Source: an uncultured Clostridia bacterium (lineage in GTDB: Bacteria > Bacillota_A > Clostridia > Oscillospirales > Oscillospiraceae). Taken from it: a DNA stretch of 5,058 bases. Location: positions 1 to 5,058 of the forward strand of contig CAMVGI010000124.1 in NCBI GenBank assembly GCA_947166955.1. Reading direction: 5' to 3'. Below the pieces are notes generated by a model, which was given only the letters and a program-made list of their open reading frames with translations, was not told the DNA's origin and did not search any database. Shown here piece by piece: positions 1-4,858 of this stretch. Numbering within the stretch: position 1 is the first letter of the stretch; every line of letters begins with the position of its first letter. The translations under genes were made by a program, and so were the position numbers.

Positions 1-1
1 G

Positions 2-79
2 GACAAGACCGACATCGACGAAAAGGTGAAGGCCGGCGCCGAAAAACTCAAAGGTGAGATCAACAAGGCCATCAGTTGA
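2..79 (+). CDS. 3' end of an unidentified charged protein (partial)
   Basis: Only the last 25 codons and the TGA stop are present. The frame is the only one of the three forward frames that stays open until just before the terminator at 85-112; the other two meet stops earlier. The tail is rich in Lys, Glu, Asp and Ala (motifs such as DEKVKAGAEKLKGEI) and looks like an amphipathic helix, ending in KAIS. This composition is common in small stress or helical-bundle proteins, but nothing here identifies a family, and I do not assign a function. The gene is separated from the next operon by a terminator and a promoter, so it is a distinct transcription unit. Confidence 0.6.
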   Translation, partial: DKTDIDEKVKAGAEKLKGEINKAIS

Positions 80-84
80 GTATG

Positions 85-112
85 AAAACGCTCCCGAAAG
101 GGAGCGTTTTTC
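85..112 (+). terminator. Strong intrinsic terminator of the upstream gene
   Basis: A perfect inverted repeat pairs 85-95 with 100-110 (11 bp, including a 7-bp core CGCTCCC/GGGAGCG flanked by A/T pairs) around a GAAA tetraloop at 96-99. The T-run is 107-111. It lies 5 bases after the stop codon of the partial gene ending at 79, so it should end that transcript and insulate the repressor/ABC operon. Confidence 0.93.
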
Positions 113-151
113 TTACGCTTCGGGCAATTTCCCGAAATTAAAAAGTTCTGC

Positions 152-179
152 TTGACAAATCGTGAATACTGTATATACT
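152..179 (+). promoter_or_regulatory. Sigma-A type promoter of the GntR/ABC operon
   Basis: A perfect -35 box TTGACA lies at 152-157 and a near-consensus -10 box TATACT at 174-179, with a 16-bp spacer. Transcription would start near 186. This is a strong promoter on paper, which suits a unit held off by a repressor. The -10 box lies inside the dyad at 167-193. Confidence 0.82.
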
Positions 180-193
180 GTACATATACAGTA
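167..193. promoter_or_regulatory. Dyad operator, probable binding site of the GntR-family repressor
   Basis: The 10-bp arms 167-176 (TACTGTATAT) and 184-193 (ATATACAGTA) are exact reverse complements around a 7-bp centre. A second copy of the half-site TACTGTA lies at 176-182, so there are three half-sites: two direct (167-173, 176-182) and one inverted (187-193). The element covers the -10 box and the expected start of transcription and lies just upstream of a GntR-type gene. Autorepression by that protein is the simplest reading; this is an inference from position and from the habit of YtrA-type repressors. Confidence 0.8.
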
Positions 194-213
194 GAACGAA
201 AGGGAGGACAAAC

Positions 214-588
214 GTGTACGTTCTGATCGACAACAAAAGCGGCACGCCGATCTACGACCAGATCTATTCGCAGATCAAGGCGCAGATCGTCAGCGGCGCG
301 CTGCGGGAGGACGAGCCGCTGCCGTCCATCCGGAATCTTGCCAAGGATCTGCGCGTGAGCGTCATCACGACAAAGCGTGCCTATGACGAACTGGAGCGCG
401 AGGGCTTTTTGTACACGGTGGCGGGGAAGGGCTGCTTTGTCGCGCCGAAGAACCTAGAACTGCTGCGGGAGGAGAATCTCAAGGCAATCGAGGAGCATCT
501 GGAGGCGGCGGTGAAGCTGGCGGCCTCCTGCGGCGTGGAAAAGAGCGAACTTGCGGAGATGTTGAAACTTCTGACGGAGGATGACTGA
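214..588 (+). CDS. GntR-family (YtrA subfamily) transcriptional repressor
   Basis: This 124-residue protein is a short GntR regulator. The winged helix-turn-helix spans about residues 10-78: it opens with the family's TPIYDQIYSQIKAQIVSGAL stretch, continues with LPSIRNLAKDL, has a recognition helix around VSVITTKRAYDELEREG (48-64) and ends in the wing, YTVAGKGCFV. After it come only about 45 residues of predicted helix, too few for a FadR- or HutC-type ligand domain. This short tail is the mark of the YtrA subfamily, whose members usually repress neighbouring ABC transporter genes. The start is GTG at 214, with AGGGAGG at 201-207, six bases upstream. The gene lies directly under the dyad operator at 167-193 and is followed after one base by the ABC ATPase, so it likely controls its own operon. 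The inducer is unknown; in Bacillus subtilis the ytr operon responds to some cell-wall antibiotics, but that should not be assumed here. Confidence 0.93.
   Translation: MYVLIDNKSGTPIYDQIYSQIKAQIVSGALREDEPLPSIRNLAKDLRVSVITTKRAYDELEREGFLYTVAGKGCFVAPKNLELLREENLKAIEEHLEAAVKLAASCGVEKSELAEMLKLLTEDD
576..580 (+). promoter_or_regulatory. Ribosome binding site that decides the ABC ATPase start
   Basis: GGAGG at 576-580 touches the ATG at 581 with no gap, which is too close for initiation, but lies 9 bases before the ATG at 590. The start at 590 is therefore preferred. The site lies inside the last codons of the repressor gene. Confidence 0.75.
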
Positions 589-589
589 T

Positions 590-1432
590 ATGAACGCTTT
601 AGAACTCAAAGAGATCCAAAAGAGCTATGGCGATTTTACGCTCGGCCCGCTTGATTTGACGATCCCGTCGGGCGCGATCCTCGGCCTTGTCGGCGAGAAC
701 GGAGCGGGCAAGACCACGACCGTCAAGCTGATTCTCGACATGGCATCGCGCGACGGCGGCACGGTGACGCTTTACGGACGCGACAACCGCGAGGCTTTTC
801 CACTCGGCAAGGAGGAGATCGGCGTGGTGCTCGACGAGGTGGGCTTTTCAGACTGCCTGAACGCGAGGGAGGTCGGGCGTATCCTGCGCGGCGTGTACCG
901 CAATTGGGACGACGCGGCGTACAAGGGGTATTTGGAACGTTTTGAACTGCCGGAGAACAAGAAATTCAAGGAATTCTCCCTCGGCATGAAGAAAAAACTT
1001 GCAATCGCGGCCGCGCTCTCGCACAACGCGAAGCTGCTCGTGCTCGACGAGCCGACGAGCGGCCTCGACCCCGTCGCGCGCGACGAGGTGGTTGAGATCT
1101 TCTCCGAGTTTACCCGCGACGAGAGCCGCGCGGTGCTGATTTCGTCGCATATCGTGAGCGACCTTGAAAAGCTCTGCGACTACATCGCGTTCTTGCACAA
1201 AGGAAAGCTGCTGCTCTGCGAGGAAAAGGACCGGCTCTACGAGGAGTACGGCGTTCTGCGCTGCTCGGCGGCAGACTTCGTGGTGATCGAACCGTCCGCA
1301 GTGGCCGGAAAGCGCGAAACGCCTTACGGCGTCGAAGCGCTGGTGAAGCGTGATAGCGCGCCTGCTGGCATGGAGTTGGGGCGTGTGGACATTGAGGAAC
1401 TGTTTGTGCTCATGGCAAAGGAGGCAAAGTGA
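590..1432 (+). CDS. ABC transporter ATP-binding protein (YtrB-like)
   Basis: The 280-residue protein is the ATPase of an ABC-2 type transporter, acting on the cytoplasmic face of the membrane with the permease encoded next. Walker A is GENGAGKT (35-42), the signature motif is SLGMK (130-134) in place of LSGGQ, Walker B is LLVLDE (149-154), the D-loop is SGLD (157-160), and the switch histidine is H187 in ISSH. The Q-loop position appears to be Asp82 in IGVVLDE rather than Gln. The C-terminal 70 residues form the accessory region usual in this group, ending in a DIEELFVLMAKE helix. The start at 590 is chosen because GGAGG at 576-580 is correctly spaced; an in-frame ATG at 581 would add three residues and overlap the repressor gene. 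TGA of the repressor and this ATG are one base apart, so translation is likely coupled. The substrate is unknown; relatives under YtrA-type control are often linked to peptide antibiotic or envelope stress responses. Confidence 0.95.
   Translation: MNALELKEIQKSYGDFTLGPLDLTIPSGAILGLVGENGAGKTTTVKLILDMASRDGGTVTLYGRDNREAFPLGKEEIGVVLDEVGFSDCLNAREVGRILRGVYRNWDDAAYKGYLERFELPENKKFKEFSLGMKKKLAIAAALSHNAKLLVLDEPTSGLDPVARDEVVEIFSEFTRDESRAVLISSHIVSDLEKLCDYIAFLHKGKLLLCEEKDRLYEEYGVLRCSAADFVVIEPSAVAGKRETPYGVEALVKRDSAPAGMELGRVDIEELFVLMAKEAK
1417..1424 (+). promoter_or_regulatory. Strong ribosome binding site of the permease gene
   Basis: AAAGGAGG lies at 1417-1424, inside the last codons of the ATPase gene, with 9 bases between it and the ATG at 1434. 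It fixes the permease start at 1434 rather than at an upstream in-frame start near 1350 that would overlap the ATPase gene by over 80 bases. Confidence 0.85.
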
Positions 1433-1433
1433 G

Positions 1434-2051
1434 ATGAAGGGACTTTTGCTCAAGGATTGGTATCTGACGCTCAAGTACGCGCGATTTCTGCTGTTATTTG
1501 CGGTGATCTATGGCGTTGCCGGCGTGTTTCAGCAGGACTTTGCCGGCTTCTCCATCCTGCCGGTTATGCTCATCGCGCTGCTGCCGCAGACGCTCTACAG
1601 CTATGACGAGCGCGAAAAGTGGACGGTTTTCGCGCAGGCGCTGCCCGTTTCCCGCGCACAGTATGTGACGGGAAAGTATCTCTACGGCGCGTGCTGCTAC
1701 GCGGTCTATCTCACGCTGCTGGCGCTTTTGCACCTTGCGGCGGGAACGGAGGATTACGGGACGCTCTTCGCCATGCAGTTTTCCATCGGGCTGCTTGCGC
1801 CGTCCGTCCTGCTGCCGCTTCTGTTCCGCTTCGGCTCGGAGAAGGGACGCATGGCGTACCTCATTGTGATTGCCGCGTTTTTCGGCGCGGCGATGGTGCT
1901 GATGCAGGGAGCGTCGTTGGTGGGGCGTGGCGGCGTCACGGCTATCGTGAGCGGCGCATTTCCGGCATGGGCACTCTGCCCGATCATGGTGGCGGTATAT
2001 GTTCTTTCATGGCGAATTGCGATCGTAATGTACCAAAAACGCGAATTATGA
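1434..2051 (+). CDS. ABC-2 type transporter permease, small six-helix type
   Basis: The 205-residue integral membrane protein has about six hydrophobic segments, roughly at residues 16-32, 39-57, 84-104, 110-132, 139-160 and 178-199. The N-terminus (MKGLLLKDWYLTLKY) and the loop after the second helix, YDEREKWTVFAQALPVSRAQ (58-77), are the hallmarks of the ABC-2 permease family found next to YtrB-like ATPases (Pfam ABC2_membrane_5 type, by recall). It would pair, probably as a dimer, with the ATPase encoded upstream; no second permease or extracellular binding protein is present. The start at 1434 is one base after the ATPase stop (TGA-G-ATG) with AAAGGAGG nine bases ahead. The gene ends 12 bases before the hairpin at 2064-2093. 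Whether it exports a toxic peptide, a lipid or something else cannot be told from the sequence. Confidence 0.9.
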   Translation: MKGLLLKDWYLTLKYARFLLLFAVIYGVAGVFQQDFAGFSILPVMLIALLPQTLYSYDEREKWTVFAQALPVSRAQYVTGKYLYGACCYAVYLTLLALLHLAAGTEDYGTLFAMQFSIGLLAPSVLLPLLFRFGSEKGRMAYLIVIAAFFGAAMVLMQGASLVGRGGVTAIVSGAFPAWALCPIMVAVYVLSWRIAIVMYQKREL

Positions 2052-2063
2052 GGGTAAACAACG

Positions 2064-2093
2064 AAAAAACGCACGGGAAACCGTGCGCTTTTT
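2064..2093. terminator. Bidirectional intrinsic terminator shared by permease and sigG
   Basis: The stem CGCACGG (2070-2076) / CCGTGCG (2081-2087) closes a GAAA loop (2077-2080). An A-run at 2064-2069 and a T-run at 2089-2093 flank it, so the RNA of either strand has a GC-rich hairpin followed by U residues. It fills most of the 42-bp gap between the convergent stop codons, ending next to the TAG stop of sigG at 2094-2096. Confidence 0.9.
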
Positions 2094-2864
2094 CTATAAT
2101 TGCTTTTTGATCGCCTTGATGGCATTCTTTTCGAGGCGAGAGACCTGCGCCTGCGAGATGCCGATCTCGCCGCTTACCTCCATCTGCGTCTTGCCGTCGG
2201 AAAAGCGCAGGGCGAGGATGTGGCGCTCGCGGGGCGTCAGCCGCGCCATCGCGTCTTTGAGCGCGATGTGCTCCAACCAGTCCTCGTCGGTGTTTTTGGC
2301 GTCGCGCACCTGATCCATGACCGTCACGGTATCGCCGCCGTCGGAATAGACCGGCTCAAAGAGCGAAACGGGATCGACGACCGCGTCCATCGCAAAGACG
2401 ACCTCCTCGCGCGGGATATCAAGCTCGCGCGCGATCTGCTCGACCGTCGGTTCGCGCTGCTGCTCGCGTTGCAGCTTTTCGCGTATCTGCAGGATGCGGT
2501 ACGCCGTGTCGCGCGTGCTGCGGCTGACGCGAACGGCGCTGTTGTCGCGAAGGTAGCGCCGGATCTCGCCGATGATCATGGGGACGCCGTAGGTCGAAAA
2601 GCGTACGTTTTGCCCCACGTCGAAGTTGTCGATGGCCTTGATCAGCCCCACGCAGCCGACTTGAAACAAGTCGTCGGCGTTCTCGCCGCGTCCCGCGAAG
2701 CGCTGTACGACCGAGAGCACCAACCTCAAATTGCCTTCGACGAGGGTATCCCGCGCATTTTTATCGCCTTTTCCGGCCTTTTGAAACAGTTCGTCCATCT
2801 CCGCGCCCGAGAGCGTCGGAAGCCGTGCTGTGTTTACGCCGCAGATCTCAACTTTGCCAAGCAT
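2094..2864 (-). CDS. sigG: RNA polymerase sporulation sigma factor SigG (sigma-G)
   Basis: The 256-residue protein is a sigma-70 family factor of the sporulation type and matches sigma-G in length and sequence. The N-terminal KVEICGVNT (4-12) is characteristic of sigma-G and separates it from sigma-F. Region 2 spans about 38-108, with NLRLVLSVVQRF, DDLFQVGCVGLIKAIDNFD and RFSTYGVPMIIGEIRRYLRD. Region 3 follows (about 112-190), including DPVSLFEPVYSDGGD, and region 4 (about 205-254) carries the -35 binding helix-turn-helix TQMEVSGEIGISQAQVSRLE. Sigma-G directs late forespore gene expression after engulfment. The ATG at 2862-2864 has GGGAGG (2872-2877, complement) seven bases ahead. The gene stands alone: spoIIGA-sigE, its usual upstream neighbours in Bacillus and many clostridia, are not there, and a divergent sugar operon takes their place. 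Residue 43 is Glu, where Bacillus sigma-G has Asn45. Confidence 0.97.
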   Translation of the reverse strand: MLGKVEICGVNTARLPTLSGAEMDELFQKAGKGDKNARDTLVEGNLRLVLSVVQRFAGRGENADDLFQVGCVGLIKAIDNFDVGQNVRFSTYGVPMIIGEIRRYLRDNSAVRVSRSTRDTAYRILQIREKLQREQQREPTVEQIARELDIPREEVVFAMDAVVDPVSLFEPVYSDGGDTVTVMDQVRDAKNTDEDWLEHIALKDAMARLTPRERHILALRFSDGKTQMEVSGEIGISQAQVSRLEKNAIKAIKKQL

Positions 2865-2871
2865 TTGCCTG

Positions 2872-2877
2872 CCTCCC
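2872..2877 (-). promoter_or_regulatory. Ribosome binding site of sigG
   Basis: On the minus strand GGGAGG lies seven bases before the ATG at 2864-2862. This supports a start giving MLGKVEICGV, the length expected from other sigma-G proteins. Confidence 0.8.
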
Positions 2878-2899
2878 GCCGTTTTTTGATAACGCTTGT

Positions 2900-2928
2900 T
2901 ATTCTTTCCGCGCGGCTTGGAAACATAC
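2900..2928 (-). promoter_or_regulatory. Candidate sigma-F class promoter of sigG
   Basis: On the minus strand, GGAAAGAATA (2909-2900) fits the sigma-F -10 pattern GGnrAnAMTR at every position. GTATG (2928-2924) fits the -35 pattern GYWTA at four of five positions, with a 14-bp spacer, about one base shorter than usual. The box ends 35 bp before the start codon, leaving a short leader. In Bacillus sigG is transcribed by sigma-F and then by sigma-G, so this is where such a promoter is expected. The consensus patterns are from recall. Confidence 0.6.
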
Positions 2929-3026
2929 GAGCGGGAGGAGGTAGAAATATTTTACTTTTCGGGCGTTTTCGATGGACTTTTTCCAGATTTCTTTGTGCAA
3001 TTCTGCTGAGAACTCGCTTGCTTTTT

Positions 3027-3055
3027 TTGAACAGATGTGCTAAAATTCATATAAT
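3027..3055 (+). promoter_or_regulatory. Sigma-A type promoter of the nucleotide-sugar operon
   Basis: A perfect -10 box TATAAT at 3050-3055 lies 17 bp after TTGAAC at 3027-3032, a four-of-six match to the -35 consensus. Transcription would start near 3062, giving an untranslated leader of about 90 bases before the ATG at 3151. The start also rules out longer reading of the aminotransferase from a TTG at 3067. Confidence 0.72.
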
Positions 3056-3137
3056 TATGGGTTCATTTGCGCTTTCACCTTTTTTGCCTTGGGGAAATGT
3101 GCATAAAACGGGCAAATAACACGGGAATTCGACACGC

Positions 3138-3142
3138 AGGAG
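3138..3142 (+). promoter_or_regulatory. Ribosome binding site that decides the aminotransferase start
   Basis: AGGAG at 3138-3142 lies eight bases before the ATG at 3151. Upstream in-frame starts at 3067 (TTG) and 3097 (ATG) have no properly spaced site, and homologues begin with a short M-x-FIDL segment as seen at 3151. Confidence 0.82.
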
Positions 3143-3150
3143 AAGCAATC

Positions 3151-4278
3151 ATGCAGTTTATTGATTTGGGCGCACAATACCGCGCGTTGAAAAGCGAGAT
3201 CGACGCAAACATTCAAGCTGTGCTCGACGGCGCGCAGTTTATTGGCGGGCCGCAGGTCGCGGAGCTGGAGGAGAAGCTTGCCGCATTTGTCGGGCGCAAG
3301 CATTGCGTGACCTGTGCCAACGGCACCGACGCGTTGCACCTTGCGTTTTTGATCGCGGGCGTGGGCGCGGGCGACGCGGTGTTCTGCCCGGACGTGACGT
3401 TTATCTCGTCCACCGAGCCCGCGAAAATGTCCGGCGCGACGAGCGTTTTCTGCGACATCGACCCGAAAACCTACACGCTTTTGCCCGAGGCTCTCGAACG
3501 CCAGATCAAAGCGGTGCTTGCCGAGGGAAAACTGACGCCGAAGGCGGTCGTCGCGGTGGATTTCCTCGGCTATCCCTGCGATTACGACGCCATCGCGCCA
3601 ATTTGTGAGAAGTACGGCCTTACGCTTATCGAGGACGCGGCGCAGAGCTTTGGCTCGTCCTACAAGGGCAAGCGCTGCTGCTCGTTCGGCGACGTTTCCA
3701 CGACCTCGTTCTTTCCCGCCAAGCCGCTCGGCTGCTACGGCGACGGCGGCGCGGTGTTCATGGACGGCGACGCGGCGGAGAAGCTCTGCCGTTCGCTCTG
3801 CGTTCACGGGAAAGGTCCGGGCGGCAAGTACGACAACATTCGCGTCGGACTCAACTCCCGCCTTGATACCATCCAGGCGGCGGTGCTCCTGCCGAAGCTC
3901 AAGGCGCTCGGCGACTATGAACTCGACGCGCGTCAGGAGGTTGCCGGTCGTTACGACGCGGCGTTTCGCGGCAAATTCGTGACGCCATGCATCGAGGAAG
4001 GGCGGTATTCGAACTTCTACCAGTATACGCTTCTGGCAAAGGATACCGAACAGCGCGAGCGCATCCTTGCGCATCTCAAGAGCAAAAGCATTCCGTGCAT
4101 GGTCTACTATCCGAAGCCGCAGCACGCGTTGCCGGTCTTTCAAGGCGAGCCGGCCTACGGCGAAGAATATAAAAACGCAAACGACTACTGCGCCCGCGCG
4201 TTCTCGCTCCCGATGCATCCGTATCTGGACGAGGAGACGCAACGCGGCATTGTGAGCGCAGTGCTGGAGATGGCGTAA
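3151..4278 (+). CDS. wbpE: PLP-dependent sugar aminotransferase, WbpE-like (DegT/DnrJ/EryC1/StrS family)
   Basis: The 375-residue protein is a fold-type I PLP enzyme of the DegT/StrS family and resembles WbpE of Pseudomonas aeruginosa along its length. WbpE transfers an amino group from glutamate to C3 of UDP-2-acetamido-2-deoxy-3-oxo-glucuronate. Visible landmarks are the N-terminal FIDLGAQYRALKSEI, the cofactor phosphate-binding CANGTDALHLAF (55-66), IEDAAQSFGSSYKGK (160-174) with Asp162 for the PLP ring nitrogen, the cofactor lysine Lys191 in SFFPAKPLGCYGDGGA, the substrate-site HGK (219-221), RVGLNSRLDTIQAA (231-244) and the C-terminal SLPMHPYLD (352-360). The FPAKPLGCYGDGGA and NSRLDT versions are those of the WbpE/WlbC branch. 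The start at 3151 is set by AGGAG eight bases ahead. The stop TAA abuts the ATG of the acetyltransferase gene with no gap. That neighbour uses the predicted product, which strongly supports the substrate. A different 3-keto or 4-keto sugar substrate remains possible without the rest of the operon. Confidence 0.93.
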   Translation: MQFIDLGAQYRALKSEIDANIQAVLDGAQFIGGPQVAELEEKLAAFVGRKHCVTCANGTDALHLAFLIAGVGAGDAVFCPDVTFISSTEPAKMSGATSVFCDIDPKTYTLLPEALERQIKAVLAEGKLTPKAVVAVDFLGYPCDYDAIAPICEKYGLTLIEDAAQSFGSSYKGKRCCSFGDVSTTSFFPAKPLGCYGDGGAVFMDGDAAEKLCRSLCVHGKGPGGKYDNIRVGLNSRLDTIQAAVLLPKLKALGDYELDARQEVAGRYDAAFRGKFVTPCIEEGRYSNFYQYTLLAKDTEQRERILAHLKSKSIPCMVYYPKPQHALPVFQGEPAYGEEYKNANDYCARAFSLPMHPYLDEETQRGIVSAVLEMA

Positions 4279-4857
4279 ATGTACGAAAAGCCTTTTATTC
4301 ACCCCTCAAGTTTCATCGACGAGGACGTCGAGATCGGTGAGGGCACGAAAATATGGCACTTCTGCCACATCCAGCGCGGCGCGCGCATCGGCGCGCGGTG
4401 TTCGCTTGGGCAGAACGTCAACGTGAGCAATAACGTACGCGTCGGCGACGGCTGCAAGCTGCAGAACAACGTCTCGCTCTATGAGGGCGTGGAGCTGGAA
4501 AACGACGTATTTTGCGGTCCGAGCTGCGTGTTTACCAACGACCTGACCCCGCGCGCCAAATATCCCAAGGGGCATGAGAACTACAAAAAGACCCTGATCC
4601 GCGAGGGCGCGTCCATCGGCGCGAACGCGACTGTTGTTTGCGGGCACACCGTGGGACGATGGGCGATGATCGGTGCGGGTGCGGTGGTCGCGTCCAACGT
4701 GCCGGATCACGCGTTGATGCTCGGCGTTCCGGCGAAGCTTGCGGGCTATGTCTGCGAGTGCGGAGCGCGGCTGAGCTTTGCGGGCGAGCGTGCGAGTTGC
4801 GAGGCTTGCGGCAGAAGCTACCAAAAGAACGAAAACGGAGAAATTGAGGAAAACTGA
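4279..4857 (+). CDS. wbpD: UDP-3-amino-glucuronate N-acetyltransferase, WbpD/WlbB-like, with cysteine-rich tail
   Basis: The 192-residue protein is a left-handed beta-helix (hexapeptide repeat) acetyltransferase. It fits WbpD/WlbB, which acetylates the C3 amino group of UDP-2-acetamido-3-amino-2,3-dideoxy-glucuronate with acetyl-CoA. Motifs are HPSSFIDEDVEIGEGTKIWH (8-27), GARIGARCSLGQNVNVSNNV (34-53), LQNNVSLYEGVELENDVFCG (61-80), the family's GPSCVFTND (80-88) and the end of the helix, IGAGAVVASNVPDHALMLGV (131-150), followed by PAKLAGYV. The last 35 residues carry four cysteines as CxC-x12-CxxC (159, 161, 174, 177), resembling a zinc ribbon; as I recall them, the Pseudomonas and Bordetella relatives keep this tail but lack most of the cysteines. 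The gene starts directly at the aminotransferase stop (TAAATG), with GGAG at 4266-4269 as ribosome binding site, and ends one base before the next ATG, so the three genes are one operon. Confidence 0.94.
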   Translation: MYEKPFIHPSSFIDEDVEIGEGTKIWHFCHIQRGARIGARCSLGQNVNVSNNVRVGDGCKLQNNVSLYEGVELENDVFCGPSCVFTNDLTPRAKYPKGHENYKKTLIREGASIGANATVVCGHTVGRWAMIGAGAVVASNVPDHALMLGVPAKLAGYVCECGARLSFAGERASCEACGRSYQKNENGEIEEN

Positions 4858-4858
4858 C

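Larger units (their letters stand above)
2865..3150. other. Divergent intergenic region between sigG and the sugar operon
   Basis: This 286-bp stretch is clearly richer in A and T than the flanking genes, mainly from 2940 to 3120. It contains the candidate forespore promoter of sigG at 2900-2928 (minus strand), the sigma-A type promoter at 3027-3055 (plus strand), and a leader of about 90 bases before the aminotransferase gene. Between about 2942 and 3026 I see no gene, terminator or clear repeat. No short reading frame with a credible ribosome binding site and start was found. Confidence 0.7.

Noticed and set aside
1350..1433. An N-terminal extension of 28 codons on the permease
   Set aside because: It would overlap the end of the ATPase gene in another frame, has no ribosome binding site, and the family-typical N-terminus begins at 1434 behind AAAGGAGG.
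848..1474. A 208-codon minus-strand frame opposite the ABC ATPase gene
   Set aside because: Shadow of a well-supported ATPase gene; composition is Arg/His/Val-rich and no motif is visible.
2933..2941. GGGAGGAGG on the plus strand, like a very strong ribosome binding site
   Set aside because: No ATG, GTG or TTG follows at a usable distance and the frames around it close soon, so no small gene can be supported.
3046..3056. CATATAAT at 3048-3055 resembles a sigma-E or sigma-K -10 element, which would link the sugar operon to sporulation
   Set aside because: The overlapping TATAAT with TTGAAC 17 bp upstream is a better explanation, and no matching sigma-E or sigma-K -35 sequence lies at the right distance.
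2100..3119. A 339-codon open frame on the plus strand across sigG
   Set aside because: It is the complement of the sigG coding sequence plus intergenic DNA, with no domain, and starts inside the terminator region without a ribosome binding site.
3055..4302. A 415-codon open frame on the minus strand opposite the aminotransferase gene
   Set aside because: It mirrors a clear PLP enzyme gene on the plus strand. Its product is dominated by Arg, Ala, Val and Leu with no recognisable domain, as expected from the complement of GC-rich codons, and it has no supporting promoter.
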